In this document: one piece after another, positions 31,050 to 41,141 of the stretch
Layout of the letters: every line of letters begins with the position of its first letter
How positions within the stretch are numbered: the first letter of the stretch is position 1
Assembly (NCBI GenBank): GCA_904501625.1
Contig: CAJGBR010000008.1
Location: 1-43,306 of the forward strand
Origin: an uncultured Rikenellaceae bacterium
GTDB taxonomy: Bacteria > Bacteroidota > Bacteroidia > Bacteroidales > Rikenellaceae
DNA: 43,306 bases
Reading direction: 5' to 3'
Program-made: the position numbers and the translations under genes
Notes under the pieces: generated by a model
The model's input: the letters and a program-made list of their open reading frames with translations, nothing else
Told to the model about the DNA's origin: nothing
The model's database searches: none

Positions 31050-32570
31050 GTGAAGAAAATTAAAAGTGCCTTAATATCAGTCTATTATAAGGATAGACTC
31101 GATGAAATCGTAACAAAACTGTCAGCCGAAGGAGTAAAAATATATTCTACAGGCGGAACACTCGAATTTATTAAAGGTTTGGGATTGACTGCAACAGCCG
31201 TTGAGACATTGACCGGATACCCTTCAATTTTGGGCGGTCGAGTAAAAACTCTGCACCCGAAAGTTTTTGGCGGAATCTTGGGTCGTCGCGAATTGCAAGA
31301 TGATTTGGTGCAGATGGAACACTATGAAATTCCCGAAATTGATCTGGTGATCGTCGACCTCTACCCATTTGAACAAACTGTTGCATCAGGTGCTCCGGAA
31401 GCAGACATCATCGAAAAAATCGATATCGGTGGTATCTCACTGATCCGTGCAGCTGCGAAGAACTTCAAGGACGTAGTAATTGTTCCATCTCAGGCAGAGT
31501 ATGTCGATCTGTTGGATATACTGAACGAACAAGGCGCACAGACAACAATCGAACAACGTCGCAGATTTGCTGCAAAGGCATTCAATGTGTCTTCGCACTA
31601 TGATACTGCAATATTCAACTACTTCAATCAGGTAGAACAAATTCCGGCATTCAAACAGAGTGAACAAAAATCAATGCCATTGCGTTATGGTGAAAATCCT
31701 CACCAATCGGCAGTGTTCTTCGGTGACCTCGAACAAATGTTTGATAAACTCCACGGAAAGGATATCTCTTATAACAACTTGGGCGATATTGATTCGGCAG
31801 TTAATCTGATTGACGAATTTACAGAACCAACATTCGCAATCCTGAAACATATGAATGCTTGTGGCGTAGCAACTCGAAAAGATATTTATACGGCTTGGGT
31901 TGATGCATTGGCTTGTGATCCGGTATCAGCATTTGGAGGAGTTTTGGTTGCAAATCGTCCGATTGATAAAGCAACAGCCGAAGAGATTAATAAATTGTTC
32001 TTCGAAGTGTTGATCGCACCAGACTACGAACAGGAAGCATTGGATATTCTCTTTACAAAGAAAAATCGTATCGTATTGCGTCGCAAGGATATCGAATTGC
32101 CCAAGATGCAGTTCCGTTCGTTGCTCAATGGTGTGGCAATGCAACAACGCGATTTGAAGGTCGGAGGCATAGATTCAATCCCTGAAAGCAAAGTTGGTGT
32201 AGCTCCAACCGAAGCTCAGATAAATGATTTGTTGTTTGCCAATAAGATTGTAAAACAATCGAAATCAAATGCAATCGTGCTTGCAAAAGATATGCGATTG
32301 TTGGCAAGCGGTATCGGTCAGACTTCACGTGTAGATGCTCTGAGACAAGCAATCGAAAAAGCACGTAGTTTCGGATTCGACTTGGAAGGTGCAGTGATGG
32401 CTTCAGATGCATTTTTCCCGTTTGCAGACTGTGTAGAGATTGCACATAAGGCAGGAATCAAAGCTGTTATACACCCAGGAGGTTCGGTTCGCGATCAAGA
32501 ATCGATTGACTATTGTGATGCAAATGGAGTGGCTATGATTATGACAGGTTTAAGACACTTTAAACACTAA
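31050..32570 (+). CDS. purH: bifunctional AICAR formyltransferase/IMP cyclohydrolase
   Basis: A 506-residue two-domain enzyme for the last two steps of IMP synthesis. The N-terminal MGS-like cyclohydrolase domain (1-195) shows STGGTLEFIKGLG and GGRVKTLHPKVFGGIL. The C-terminal formyltransferase domain shows PLRYGENPHQSAVFF, KHMNACGVATR, SDAFFPFADCVEIAHKAGI and AVIHPGGSVRDQESI. The start is GTG 31050, giving MKKIKSALISVYYKD, the usual N-terminus. mreB follows after 17 nt, so co-transcription with the cell-shape genes is possible. Confidence 0.98.
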   Translation: MKKIKSALISVYYKDRLDEIVTKLSAEGVKIYSTGGTLEFIKGLGLTATAVETLTGYPSILGGRVKTLHPKVFGGILGRRELQDDLVQMEHYEIPEIDLVIVDLYPFEQTVASGAPEADIIEKIDIGGISLIRAAAKNFKDVVIVPSQAEYVDLLDILNEQGAQTTIEQRRRFAAKAFNVSSHYDTAIFNYFNQVEQIPAFKQSEQKSMPLRYGENPHQSAVFFGDLEQMFDKLHGKDISYNNLGDIDSAVNLIDEFTEPTFAILKHMNACGVATRKDIYTAWVDALACDPVSAFGGVLVANRPIDKATAEEINKLFFEVLIAPDYEQEALDILFTKKNRIVLRRKDIELPKMQFRSLLNGVAMQQRDLKVGGIDSIPESKVGVAPTEAQINDLLFANKIVKQSKSNAIVLAKDMRLLASGIGQTSRVDALRQAIEKARSFGFDLEGAVMASDAFFPFADCVEIAHKAGIKAVIHPGGSVRDQESIDYCDANGVAMIMTGLRHFKH

Positions 32571-32587
32571 ACCATAACAATAAAAGT

Positions 32588-33607
32588 ATGGGACTTTTTT
32601 CATTGACCCAAGAGTTGGCAATGGACTTGGGAACTGCCAACACAATTATAATCCACAATGGTAAGATAATGGTTGATGAGCCCTCGATTGTGGCAGTCGA
32701 TCAACATACCGGAAAATTTGTTGCTATCGGTGAACAGGCACGCCAGATGCAAGGTAAAACCAATCAGAATCTCCGTACGATTCGTCCGTTGCGAGACGGT
32801 GTTATCGCTGATTTTACAGCGGCTGAACAGATGATTCGCGGAATGATTAAAAAGATAAAGTTTAGCAATACACTGTTCACACCCTCGCTGAAGATGGTGA
32901 TTTGTATTCCGTCGGGGTCGACCAATGTGGAGATTCGTGCGGTTCGCGACTCGGCTGAACACGCTGGTGGTCGAGAAGTATATATGATTTATGAACCTAT
33001 GGCCGCAGCTTTGGGTGTGGGACTCGATGTTGAAGCTCCTGAAGGTAATATGATTATCGATATCGGAGGTGGTACAACAGAGGTTGCTGTAATCTCGTTG
33101 GGCGGTATCGTTTGTAGTCAGAGTATCAATGTGGCAGGGGACGTGTTTACCGAAGATATTCAGTCGTATATCCGTCAGCAACATAATGTGAGAATTGGAG
33201 AACGTACGGCCGAAGAGATTAAAAAATCACTTGGAGCAGCTATTCAGGATCTGGAAAATCCGCCAGAAGATTTCGTTGTTACAGGTCCGAGTTTGATGAC
33301 CTCTCTGCCAGCAACATTACGATTATCTTCTCAGGAGATTGCCTATGCCCTCGAAAAATCGTTGGTAAAGGTAGATGCTGCAGTAATGAAGGTTCTCGAA
33401 CAGATTCCGCCGGAACTCTATTCTGATATCGTGAAGAATGGTGTCTATCTGGCAGGCGGTGGAGCCTTGATCAGAGGTCTGGACAAACGTCTTCAGGAAA
33501 AGACTAATATTAAGTTCCAGGTGGCAGAGGATCCGCTGCTGGCAGTTGCTCGAGGAACAGGTGTCGCATTGAAAAATATTAACAGATTCTCGTTCCTTAT
33601 GAAATAG
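32588..33607 (+). CDS. mreB: rod-shape protein MreB
   Basis: A 339-residue bacterial actin: phosphate-1 MDLGTANTIIIHNGKIMVDE, phosphate-2 IIDIGGGTTEVAVISLGGIV, the adenosine loop YLAGGGALIRGLDKRL and IYEPMAAALGVGLD. It forms membrane-bound filaments that guide peptidoglycan synthesis along the side wall. The N-terminal MGLFSLTQELA is a likely amphipathic membrane anchor. It is the first of five cell-elongation genes in order mreB-mreC-mreD-mrdA-rodA. Confidence 0.98.
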   Translation: MGLFSLTQELAMDLGTANTIIIHNGKIMVDEPSIVAVDQHTGKFVAIGEQARQMQGKTNQNLRTIRPLRDGVIADFTAAEQMIRGMIKKIKFSNTLFTPSLKMVICIPSGSTNVEIRAVRDSAEHAGGREVYMIYEPMAAALGVGLDVEAPEGNMIIDIGGGTTEVAVISLGGIVCSQSINVAGDVFTEDIQSYIRQQHNVRIGERTAEEIKKSLGAAIQDLENPPEDFVVTGPSLMTSLPATLRLSSQEIAYALEKSLVKVDAAVMKVLEQIPPELYSDIVKNGVYLAGGGALIRGLDKRLQEKTNIKFQVAEDPLLAVARGTGVALKNINRFSFLMK

Positions 33608-33632
33608 TCTCCGTTGGTAGAGAGTCGACAGA

Positions 33633-34454
33633 ATGAATCGAGTGTACTTATTCATAAAAAGGACACACGTAGTGTTGTTGTTCATAGTGCTGGAGTTTTT
33701 TGTGCTCCGTTACTATCTGCGCAGTACGCCTTATACGCGGGCTAAACAAACAATTCTGTCAGCAAAAATCGTGGGAGGTCTAGATGCAAAAGCCGAAGGT
33801 GTGAAATCCTTCTTCAATATGTATCGTGAGAATTATCTCTTGTCGGAGGAGTTGGCTCGGGTGAAAAACGAGTTAGAAGCATATCGACAAGTTTATGGCA
33901 ATAGTAAAGATTCTGTAGTAGATCAAATAGGTTTACCCTATGTTTATATGTCTGGCGCGGTGGTAAATAATACAATATCATCGCGTCATAACTATTTTAC
34001 GGTAGACCGTGGACTGAAAGATAGTGTCTACAGAGATATGGCCGTAGTGTGTGGACGTAATATCGTGGGATATGTAGTAGAAAGTTCTGAGGATTTTTCG
34101 GTCTGCATTTCATTGCTTAATATGGACTTCAGAACAAGTGCTAGAATCGAAGGCGAAGAGTATACGGGGATAGTCTCGTGGGACGGTTTGAATCGTGAAT
34201 ATCTTACGCTGAGTGATGTTCCGAAGTATGCTGACTTGGCAATAGGTGATACGGTTGTTACGACAAATTATTCGGCAATATTTCCCGCAGGGCTTGTCAT
34301 TGGAACAATCTCAGAGTTTGAATTGGAAAATATGACAAGTTATCGTGCCAAGATCAAAATTGCAGCGAAGATGGGTGCGTTGAATAATGTCTCTCTGATT
34401 TTTAATCGTGATGCCGAGCAGCGTTCCAAACTCGAAGAAGCATATTTCAAATAA
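33633..34454 (+). CDS. mreC: rod-shape-determining protein MreC
   Basis: A 273-residue bitopic membrane protein: one N-terminal helix (about 10-30), a coiled coil (about 55-90, NYLLSEELARVKNELEAYRQ) and a beta-rich periplasmic domain with NYFTVDRGLKDSVYRDMAVV, NIVGYVVESSEDFSVCISLL and GDTVVTTNYSAIFPAGLVIG. It bridges MreB, MreD and PBP2 in the elongasome. Usual length and position. Confidence 0.96.
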   Translation: MNRVYLFIKRTHVVLLFIVLEFFVLRYYLRSTPYTRAKQTILSAKIVGGLDAKAEGVKSFFNMYRENYLLSEELARVKNELEAYRQVYGNSKDSVVDQIGLPYVYMSGAVVNNTISSRHNYFTVDRGLKDSVYRDMAVVCGRNIVGYVVESSEDFSVCISLLNMDFRTSARIEGEEYTGIVSWDGLNREYLTLSDVPKYADLAIGDTVVTTNYSAIFPAGLVIGTISEFELENMTSYRAKIKIAAKMGALNNVSLIFNRDAEQRSKLEEAYFK

Positions 34455-34463
34455 TAATACGAG

Positions 34464-34979
34464 ATGAAAACGACGTTTGAATATATCGTGATGTTCATTA
34501 CATCTGTATTAGTGCAGGTATTGTTATTTGATAATATCGAGTTTTCGTGGTGGATTCGTCCCGTTGTATTCCCCCTGTTTGTACTTTTGTTGCCGATGGA
34601 GATGTCTAATCTGAAGGTGATGTTGTGTTCAATGTTTTTGGGATTGACTATAGATATTCTGGCTGGAGTTCCGGGAGTCTACACAGCGACGATGCTTGTA
34701 GTGGGAATTGTCCGCAGATTGTTGTTGCTGTTGTTTGCGGGAAGATTATCAATCCAAGATGGCGGAGTTCCTTTGAGCAGCCGAATAGGTCTGCCTAACT
34801 TTATGAAATATGTGACCTCGGCAATGTTGTGTTTCTTCTTAATATTCTTCACGCTTGACAGGTTGAGTTTTGATGATTATTGGGTAATCATCTTACAGTC
34901 TTTTGCTTCAACATTGTTAAGTGTTCCGTTGATATACGTTTTTCAATTATTGTTTGTAACTCGCAAAAACGTACTGTAA
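34464..34979 (+). CDS. mreD: rod-shape-determining protein MreD
   Basis: A 171-residue protein with five or six membrane segments, including VQVLLFDNIEFSWWIRPVVF and MFLGLTIDILAGVPGVYTAT, the most conserved MreD stretches. It is a small inner-membrane partner of MreC. It is joined directly to mrdA (stop 34979, start 34980). Confidence 0.93.
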   Translation: MKTTFEYIVMFITSVLVQVLLFDNIEFSWWIRPVVFPLFVLLLPMEMSNLKVMLCSMFLGLTIDILAGVPGVYTATMLVVGIVRRLLLLLFAGRLSIQDGGVPLSSRIGLPNFMKYVTSAMLCFFLIFFTLDRLSFDDYWVIILQSFASTLLSVPLIYVFQLLFVTRKNVL

Positions 34980-36791
34980 ATGAATCGTTATCGTACACTA
35001 CAAATTACAGTCTTGGTTTTATTGGGAATACTCTTGATAAAACTTTTTTCGATTCAGGTGGTAGACGATTCATATCGCAGATATGCCTTCAATAATGTCT
35101 TGCAGCGAAATGTACAGTATCCGCCACGAGGTGAAGTGTATGATCGTCGTGGTGAATATCTCGTTAAAAACAAAGAAGCCTATGATCTGATGGTTATTCC
35201 GCTGGAAGTTAAGCAGTTTGATACATTGGAACTGTGCCGATTGATAGGAGTGGACAAAGAACGATTCAAAAAAGAGTTGAGACGTGCAAGAAACTATTCT
35301 CGCAGACGTCCGTCGGTTTTGTTCAAACAGTTGCCCAAAGAGTTCAAACTCAGATTTGAAGAACGTAATTTTAAGGGATTTTATTTGCAGTATCGTACAG
35401 TTCGCAGCTATCCTCGCAAGATGGCAGGAAATCTTTTGGGTTATGTCGGTGAGGTTACGGATAGAATAATCGAGAGAAATCCATATTATCGAATGGGAGA
35501 TAATATCGGAATGAGTGGAATCGAACAGGCTTATGAAAAGGAACTGAGAGGTAAAAAAGGGGTGAAAATCGAGATGGTTGATGTGCACGGCATTAACCGA
35601 GGCAGTTATGCCGATGGACTCTATGACTCGGTAGCTATTCCAGGAAAGGCGATTCATTGTACGATAGACCCTAAACTTCAGATGTTGGGAGAGGAGTTGC
35701 TTCGCGGTAAGGTCGGTAGTGTCGTTGCTATCGAGCCCTCTACAGGTGAGATTCTCGTTATGGCCAGCAGTCCGACTTATGACCCTGACCAACTCGTCGG
35801 TCGTGACCGTGGAAACAATTATATGAAATTGCTCAATGAGAGTAGGCGACCATTGTTCAATCGAGCCGTAATGGCAAGTTACCCTCCGGGGTCTACGTTC
35901 AAAACCATAAACGGACTTATCGGGTTGCAGGAGGGGGTTGTCACTACACAGAATCGTTATCCGTGTCATATGGGTTATACGATTGGACGAGGTGTGAAAT
36001 GTCACTCTCACTGGTCGCCTGTAAATCTTGTTGAGGCAGTTCAGACATCGTGTAATGCATATTTCTGTTACGTTTTCAGAGATATTATCGATAACAAAAA
36101 ATATGGTAGTGCTAAGGCCGGATTTGCCGTTTGGCGAGATTACGTTGAGAGTTTTGGATTTGGTCGCAAACTGAATTCCGATTTCACGAACGAACTTAAC
36201 GGTAATCTTCCGTCATTGGAGTTCTATAACCGAGCATATAATAACAGATGGAACTCGATGACAATATTGTCGCTTTCTATTGGTCAGGGTGAGTTAGGTG
36301 TAACACCACTGCAGATGGCAAATCTGTGTGCCATAATAGCCAATCGTGGCTACTACTACATTCCGCACGTGGTTCGTGCAGTCGAAGGTAGCGACTCGAT
36401 AGATTCACGATTCTATGAACGACACTATACAAAGGTTGATTCAAAACACTATGATCCGATAGTTGAGGGTATGTGGCGATGTGTACATCGAGATGGTGGT
36501 ACGGGTGCCATAGCACGTATTCCCGATCAAGACGTATGTGGCAAAACGGGTACTGCTCAGAACCCTCACGGAGCTGATCACTCGACATTTATGGCATTCG
36601 CACCAAAAGATAATCCAAAGATTGCAATCTCGGTTTATATTGAAAATGGACGATTCGGAGCAACTGTTGCTGCACCCATTGCCTCGTTGCTGATGGAACA
36701 ATATCTGACCGATACGATTACACGTGTCGATCTTGTACAACATATCAAGAATATGAATATAAACTATCCCAATTATGATAGGAAAAAATGA
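34980..36791 (+). CDS. mrdA: penicillin-binding protein 2 (elongation transpeptidase)
   Basis: A 603-residue class B PBP: membrane anchor (about 8-26), pedestal domain with PPRGEVYDRRGEYLVKNKEA, and a transpeptidase domain with SxxK (PPGSTFK, catalytic Ser305), SxN (TSCN) and KTG (CGKTGTAQNPHG). It cross-links lateral-wall peptidoglycan in the periplasm together with RodA. The stop region overlaps the rodA start by 17 nt, coupling the two partners. Confidence 0.97.
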   Translation: MNRYRTLQITVLVLLGILLIKLFSIQVVDDSYRRYAFNNVLQRNVQYPPRGEVYDRRGEYLVKNKEAYDLMVIPLEVKQFDTLELCRLIGVDKERFKKELRRARNYSRRRPSVLFKQLPKEFKLRFEERNFKGFYLQYRTVRSYPRKMAGNLLGYVGEVTDRIIERNPYYRMGDNIGMSGIEQAYEKELRGKKGVKIEMVDVHGINRGSYADGLYDSVAIPGKAIHCTIDPKLQMLGEELLRGKVGSVVAIEPSTGEILVMASSPTYDPDQLVGRDRGNNYMKLLNESRRPLFNRAVMASYPPGSTFKTINGLIGLQEGVVTTQNRYPCHMGYTIGRGVKCHSHWSPVNLVEAVQTSCNAYFCYVFRDIIDNKKYGSAKAGFAVWRDYVESFGFGRKLNSDFTNELNGNLPSLEFYNRAYNNRWNSMTILSLSIGQGELGVTPLQMANLCAIIANRGYYYIPHVVRAVEGSDSIDSRFYERHYTKVDSKHYDPIVEGMWRCVHRDGGTGAIARIPDQDVCGKTGTAQNPHGADHSTFMAFAPKDNPKIAISVYIENGRFGATVAAPIASLLMEQYLTDTITRVDLVQHIKNMNINYPNYDRKK

Positions 36792-38208
36792 GAATAGCAG
36801 TTATGTGACATCAATCGATTGGGGTACTATTGCGATATATGTTGGATTGGTATTGCTTGGTATTGTCAATATATATGCTGCGGTGTATGACAATACTTCT
36901 GGATTTTTTGACTTTTCGTCGCGAGCAGGTTCTCAGATGATATGGTTCGGGGTGGCATTAGTGCTGGCAATGTTCATAATGTTACTTGACGGGAAATATT
37001 ACTACACGTGGGCCTATCCGATATATTGGTTCAGTGTATTGTTGTTGATTTCGGTATTGCTGTTCGGAGAGGAAAACAAGGGGGCAAAATCGTGGTTAAT
37101 GTTTGGAGGAAAAGATGGATTCGGATTCCAGCCATCAGAGTTTGTGAAAGTCTCTGTGGCTTTGGCTCTTGCACGATTTATGAACGAGTATGGTTTCAAT
37201 TTGAAGAGCCGGCAATCTCTGATAAAGGTGTTTGCAATAATCGGAATTCCGCTGATGCTCGTATTGTCGCAGAATGATACGGGGTCGGCATTGGTCTTTC
37301 TGTCGTGTATGTTTATGTTGTTCCGTGAGGGACTTAATCCGTGGATATATATTGTCGGATTGGTGTTGATAGCATTGTTTGTGTTATCATTTCTGTTTCA
37401 GCCCATTGCTGTGCTGATAATGTTGATGTGTGCTACGTTGTTAGTCAGTGCAATTATAAGTCGTTCGTGGCGTGATAAATTGACATATGCAGCAGCTACT
37501 ACGCTATTGTCACTGTTAGTCTATTTCGTACTATTGTGTTTTACTTCGGTCAGTTACTACGTATCACTGCTCGTAGCCATTGTTATATCGATACCGCTTG
37601 TCGTATTGTATAGCTGGCGACGCCAGATTTATAGCAACATACTATCAACGATATTTTTTGTTGCATCGGTTGGGTTTACATTCTCTATCGGATATGTGTT
37701 CAGTAAAATGCAACTGCATCAACAGAAGCGTATTCTCGACCTGTTGGGTGTTGAATCAGATCTGGACAAATGGGGGTATAATGTCCATCAATCGAAAATT
37801 GCCATAGGTTCGGGCGGATTCTTCGGCAAAGGTTTCCTCGAAGGAACTCAGACTAAGTATAACTTTGTACCAGAACAGGCTACAGACTTTATATTTTGTA
37901 CCGTTGGTGAAGAGTGGGGATTTGTTGGTTCGGCATTTGTTATAGGATTGTTTGGATTATTGATATTCAGACTGATGAAGATGGGTGAACGTCAACGTGA
38001 AGCATTTGGTCGTGTTTACTGCTATTCGGTTGCATCTGTCTTTATTATGCATATGTTTGTCAACATCGGAATGACCATAGGCGTAATGCCCGTAATTGGA
38101 ATCCCATTGCCGTTTTTTAGTTATGGCGGATCATCGTTGGTAGCCTTTACGATATTGTTATTTGTGGCAATAAAACTTGATAGTTCTCAAAAGGAAATTT
38201 TTTATTAA
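36775..38208 (+). CDS. rodA: peptidoglycan glycosyltransferase RodA (SEDS)
   Basis: A 477-residue SEDS membrane protein with about ten helices: GAKSWLMFGGKDGFGFQPSE, LSQNDTGSALVFLSCMFML (the Asp of this segment is essential in SEDS enzymes), GFLEGTQTKYNFVPEQATDF and MPVIGIPLPFFSYGGSSLVA. It polymerises lipid II for side-wall growth with PBP2. It is longer than E. coli RodA (about 370) because of an extra hydrophobic block near residues 200-300, a feature I associate with Bacteroidota homologues. Last gene of the mre/rod run. Confidence 0.95.
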   Translation: MIGKNENSSYVTSIDWGTIAIYVGLVLLGIVNIYAAVYDNTSGFFDFSSRAGSQMIWFGVALVLAMFIMLLDGKYYYTWAYPIYWFSVLLLISVLLFGEENKGAKSWLMFGGKDGFGFQPSEFVKVSVALALARFMNEYGFNLKSRQSLIKVFAIIGIPLMLVLSQNDTGSALVFLSCMFMLFREGLNPWIYIVGLVLIALFVLSFLFQPIAVLIMLMCATLLVSAIISRSWRDKLTYAAATTLLSLLVYFVLLCFTSVSYYVSLLVAIVISIPLVVLYSWRRQIYSNILSTIFFVASVGFTFSIGYVFSKMQLHQQKRILDLLGVESDLDKWGYNVHQSKIAIGSGGFFGKGFLEGTQTKYNFVPEQATDFIFCTVGEEWGFVGSAFVIGLFGLLIFRLMKMGERQREAFGRVYCYSVASVFIMHMFVNIGMTIGVMPVIGIPLPFFSYGGSSLVAFTILLFVAIKLDSSQKEIFY

Positions 38209-38214
38209 ATTTGC
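38206..38214 (+). promoter_or_regulatory. -7 element for the Ca2+ ATPase gene
   Basis: TAAATTTGC overlaps the rodA stop codon and lies 33 nt before the next start, so the ATPase may have its own promoter. The -33 spacing is not ideal. Confidence 0.5.
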
Positions 38215-38247
38215 AAGATAACTGAAATTTTAAAATAATAAATTACA

Positions 38248-41136
38248 ATGGATAAAAGTAATAGAAATTTAGGATTGACATTAGAGCAGGTGCTTGAGAG
38301 TCGTCGGAAATATGGTGAGAACAGGTTGACACCACCCAAAAAGGAGTCAGTTTGGCGTCTGTTTTTAGAGAAGTTCAATGATCCGATTATCAGGGTATTG
38401 CTGGTGGCAGCTGTTTTATCTCTTGTGATTTCTGTTATAGAGAACGAGTATGCCGAAACAATAGGTATTTTCTTTGCGATAATATTGGCTACGGGAGTCG
38501 GATTCTGGTTTGAATATGATGCATCTCGCAAGTTTGATTTGCTTAATCAGACCAATGATGATGTAATGGTAAAGGTACTCCGAGACGGTAATGTTACCGA
38601 GGTGCCACGTAGCGAAGTTGTTGTTGGCGATGTTGTCTTATTGGATACGGGTGAGGAGGTTCCTGCTGATGGCGACCTTCTTGAATCGGTATCTCTGACA
38701 GTTAATGAGTCGTGTCTGACCGGTGAATTATCGGCTGCAAAGACAACCGATCCTCAGCATTTCCACAAGGAGGCAACTTATCCTTCAAATCGTCTTATGA
38801 AGGGATCGACCGTAATCGAAGGATATGGAAAAATGTGTGTGACTGAAGTGGGTGATGCTACAGAGTTCGGAAAGGTGGCGACTCAGGCAACCGTAAAACC
38901 ACAGGAAAAGACTCCGTTGACCCTTCAGCTCGAAAAGTTGGCACAATTGATTAGTGTGATTGGTTTCTCGCTGGCATTTGTTACATTCGGAATACTATTG
39001 GTAAAAGATATAAACGGATTGGAAATATCGTTGACGATACCTCAGAAATGGGTGTTGATAACGATAATCACAGCATTGCTTGTTGCGATGACTAAGGTTA
39101 TTTGTTCTATTGTCAGAGATGCGTTGAACCTGGCTAATAAGACCAATCATATTATTGAGAAGATGATGTCTTGTTCGATATGGATCTACATACTGCTGGC
39201 AGTTGTTGTGCTTGGAGCAGGTGCTGGTATCGGACATTTTGCAGCCGGTGTAAATATTTTTACGACAGAGGCATTGATCCCGTTTGAATTGTTAGAACGT
39301 ATACTCAAGAATTTTATGATTGCCGTGACGCTTATAGTTGTTGCCGTCCCCGAAGGATTGCCTATGAGTGTAACGTTGAGTCTTGCTCTGAGTATGCGTA
39401 GAATGTTGAAAACCAACAATCTCGTAAGAAAGATGCACGCTTGTGAAACAATGGGTGCTGCAACCGTGATCTGTACGGATAAAACAGGAACTTTGACTCA
39501 AAATAGAATGCAGGTTGCTGAAGCTTGTTTCTTCTCATTGAACGAGGGTCGATTGAAAGACGATTCAATCAGCAGTATTATTAAGGAGGGTATTTCTGTA
39601 AATACGACTGCTCACATTGACCATATGGGGGATACTCCACGAACAGTTGGCAATCCGACTGAAGGTGCATTGTTGCTATGGCTTGATTCTCAAGGTGTTG
39701 ATTATGTTAAATTGAGAGGTAATTCGATGATTATCGACCAATTGCCATTTTCGACAGAACGAAAATTTATGGCTACGCTGGTTGATTCCCAGTTTGAATT
39801 GGGCAGAATACTCTATCTTAAAGGAGCTCCTGAGATTGTCTTCTCGAAATGTAATAAGATACAACTTACAGACAAAATGATACCTGCTGAAGAGTATACA
39901 AATGAACTCGAAACAATGTTGACAGGTTATCAGAATCGAGCAATGAGAACACTCGGATTTGCTTGTAAACGAGTTTCAACCGATGTTAAGAATATTGATG
40001 AGGCATTGTCAGAGGTGGGAGATTTGGTTTTCATAGGTGTTACGGCAATATCTGATCCTGTGAGAGAAGATGTGCCAGATGCAGTTAGACGTTGTCTTGA
40101 TGCGGGAATTCAGGTCAAGATTGTGACGGGAGATACACCTAATACGGCTTGTGAAATTGCCCGTCAGATAGGACTTTGGAATGAAAACGACGGTGATGAA
40201 AACAGAATTACTGGAGCCGAGTTTGAAGCCCTGAGTGATGAACAAGCTCTCGAACGTGTCGCAAAATTGAAGGTTATGTCACGTGCTCGTCCAATGGATA
40301 AACAACGCTTGGTTAGATTGTTGCAACAAAGAGGTGAAGTTGTTGCCGTAACGGGTGACGGAACGAATGATGCTCCGGCACTGAATTTTGCCCAAGTTGG
40401 ACTCTCAATGGGTAGCGGTACGTCTGTGGCTAAAGAGGCAAGTGACATTACGTTGTTGGACGACTCATTCCAGTCGATTGCCACTGCCGTAATGTGGGGC
40501 CGATCGTTGTACCGAAACATTCAACGATTTGTAGCATTCCAACTTACAATCAATTTTGTTGCTTTGGTGATTGTATTGTTGGGTTCGATATTCGGAACAG
40601 AAGTGCCACTTACAGTAACACAAATGTTGTGGGTTAATCTGATTATGGATACATTCGCAGCTGCGGCATTGGCATCGTTGCCTCCGAATCCGCTTGTGAT
40701 GAAGGATAAACCGCGTAAATTGTCAGATTTCATAATCACCCCACAGATGACCAAAACAATTTTTGGCGTGGGAACGTTGTTCATCGCAACCTTGTTGACG
40801 ATGTTGTTTTCAATGGGCCGTAGCGGTGAAATATCAATCGAATCTTTGACAATATTCTTTACGGTGTTTGTGATGTTGCAGTTCTGGAATCTGTTTAATG
40901 CGAAGACTTTGGGTGCATCTCAGTCGGCATTCAAAGAGATGGGAAAATGTATCCCGTTTGTGCTGGTCGCATTGTTGATTCTGGTCGGACAGATAATAAT
41001 AGTGAAATTTGGAGGCAGGGTATTCAGAACAGTGCCGATTGATGTTGTAACGTGGATTGAGATTATTGCCTATACGTCTGTGATATTCTGGGGAGGCGAA
41101 CTGACTAGACTTTTAAAGCGAATTAGAAATAAATAG
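38248..41136 (+). CDS. calcium-translocating P-type ATPase (PMCA type)
   Basis: A 962-residue P2B-like cation pump. Seen: the N-terminal cytosolic cation-ATPase domain (LGLTLEQVLESRRKYGENRL), the actuator TGE (VNESCLTGELSA), the M4 ion site VVAVPEGLPMSVTLSLALSM, the phosphorylation motif CTDKTGTLTQ with Asp411, KGAPEIVF, the hinge VTGDGTNDAPAL, and M6 QMLWVNLIMDTFAAAALASL. It exports Ca2+ across the inner membrane using ATP. Full length, with about ten helices. The next gene starts 5 nt later. Confidence 0.94.
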   Translation: MDKSNRNLGLTLEQVLESRRKYGENRLTPPKKESVWRLFLEKFNDPIIRVLLVAAVLSLVISVIENEYAETIGIFFAIILATGVGFWFEYDASRKFDLLNQTNDDVMVKVLRDGNVTEVPRSEVVVGDVVLLDTGEEVPADGDLLESVSLTVNESCLTGELSAAKTTDPQHFHKEATYPSNRLMKGSTVIEGYGKMCVTEVGDATEFGKVATQATVKPQEKTPLTLQLEKLAQLISVIGFSLAFVTFGILLVKDINGLEISLTIPQKWVLITIITALLVAMTKVICSIVRDALNLANKTNHIIEKMMSCSIWIYILLAVVVLGAGAGIGHFAAGVNIFTTEALIPFELLERILKNFMIAVTLIVVAVPEGLPMSVTLSLALSMRRMLKTNNLVRKMHACETMGAATVICTDKTGTLTQNRMQVAEACFFSLNEGRLKDDSISSIIKEGISVNTTAHIDHMGDTPRTVGNPTEGALLLWLDSQGVDYVKLRGNSMIIDQLPFSTERKFMATLVDSQFELGRILYLKGAPEIVFSKCNKIQLTDKMIPAEEYTNELETMLTGYQNRAMRTLGFACKRVSTDVKNIDEALSEVGDLVFIGVTAISDPVREDVPDAVRRCLDAGIQVKIVTGDTPNTACEIARQIGLWNENDGDENRITGAEFEALSDEQALERVAKLKVMSRARPMDKQRLVRLLQQRGEVVAVTGDGTNDAPALNFAQVGLSMGSGTSVAKEASDITLLDDSFQSIATAVMWGRSLYRNIQRFVAFQLTINFVALVIVLLGSIFGTEVPLTVTQMLWVNLIMDTFAAAALASLPPNPLVMKDKPRKLSDFIITPQMTKTIFGVGTLFIATLLTMLFSMGRSGEISIESLTIFFTVFVMLQFWNLFNAKTLGASQSAFKEMGKCIPFVLVALLILVGQIIIVKFGGRVFRTVPIDVVTWIEIIAYTSVIFWGGELTRLLKRIRNK

Positions 41137-41141
41137 TATAA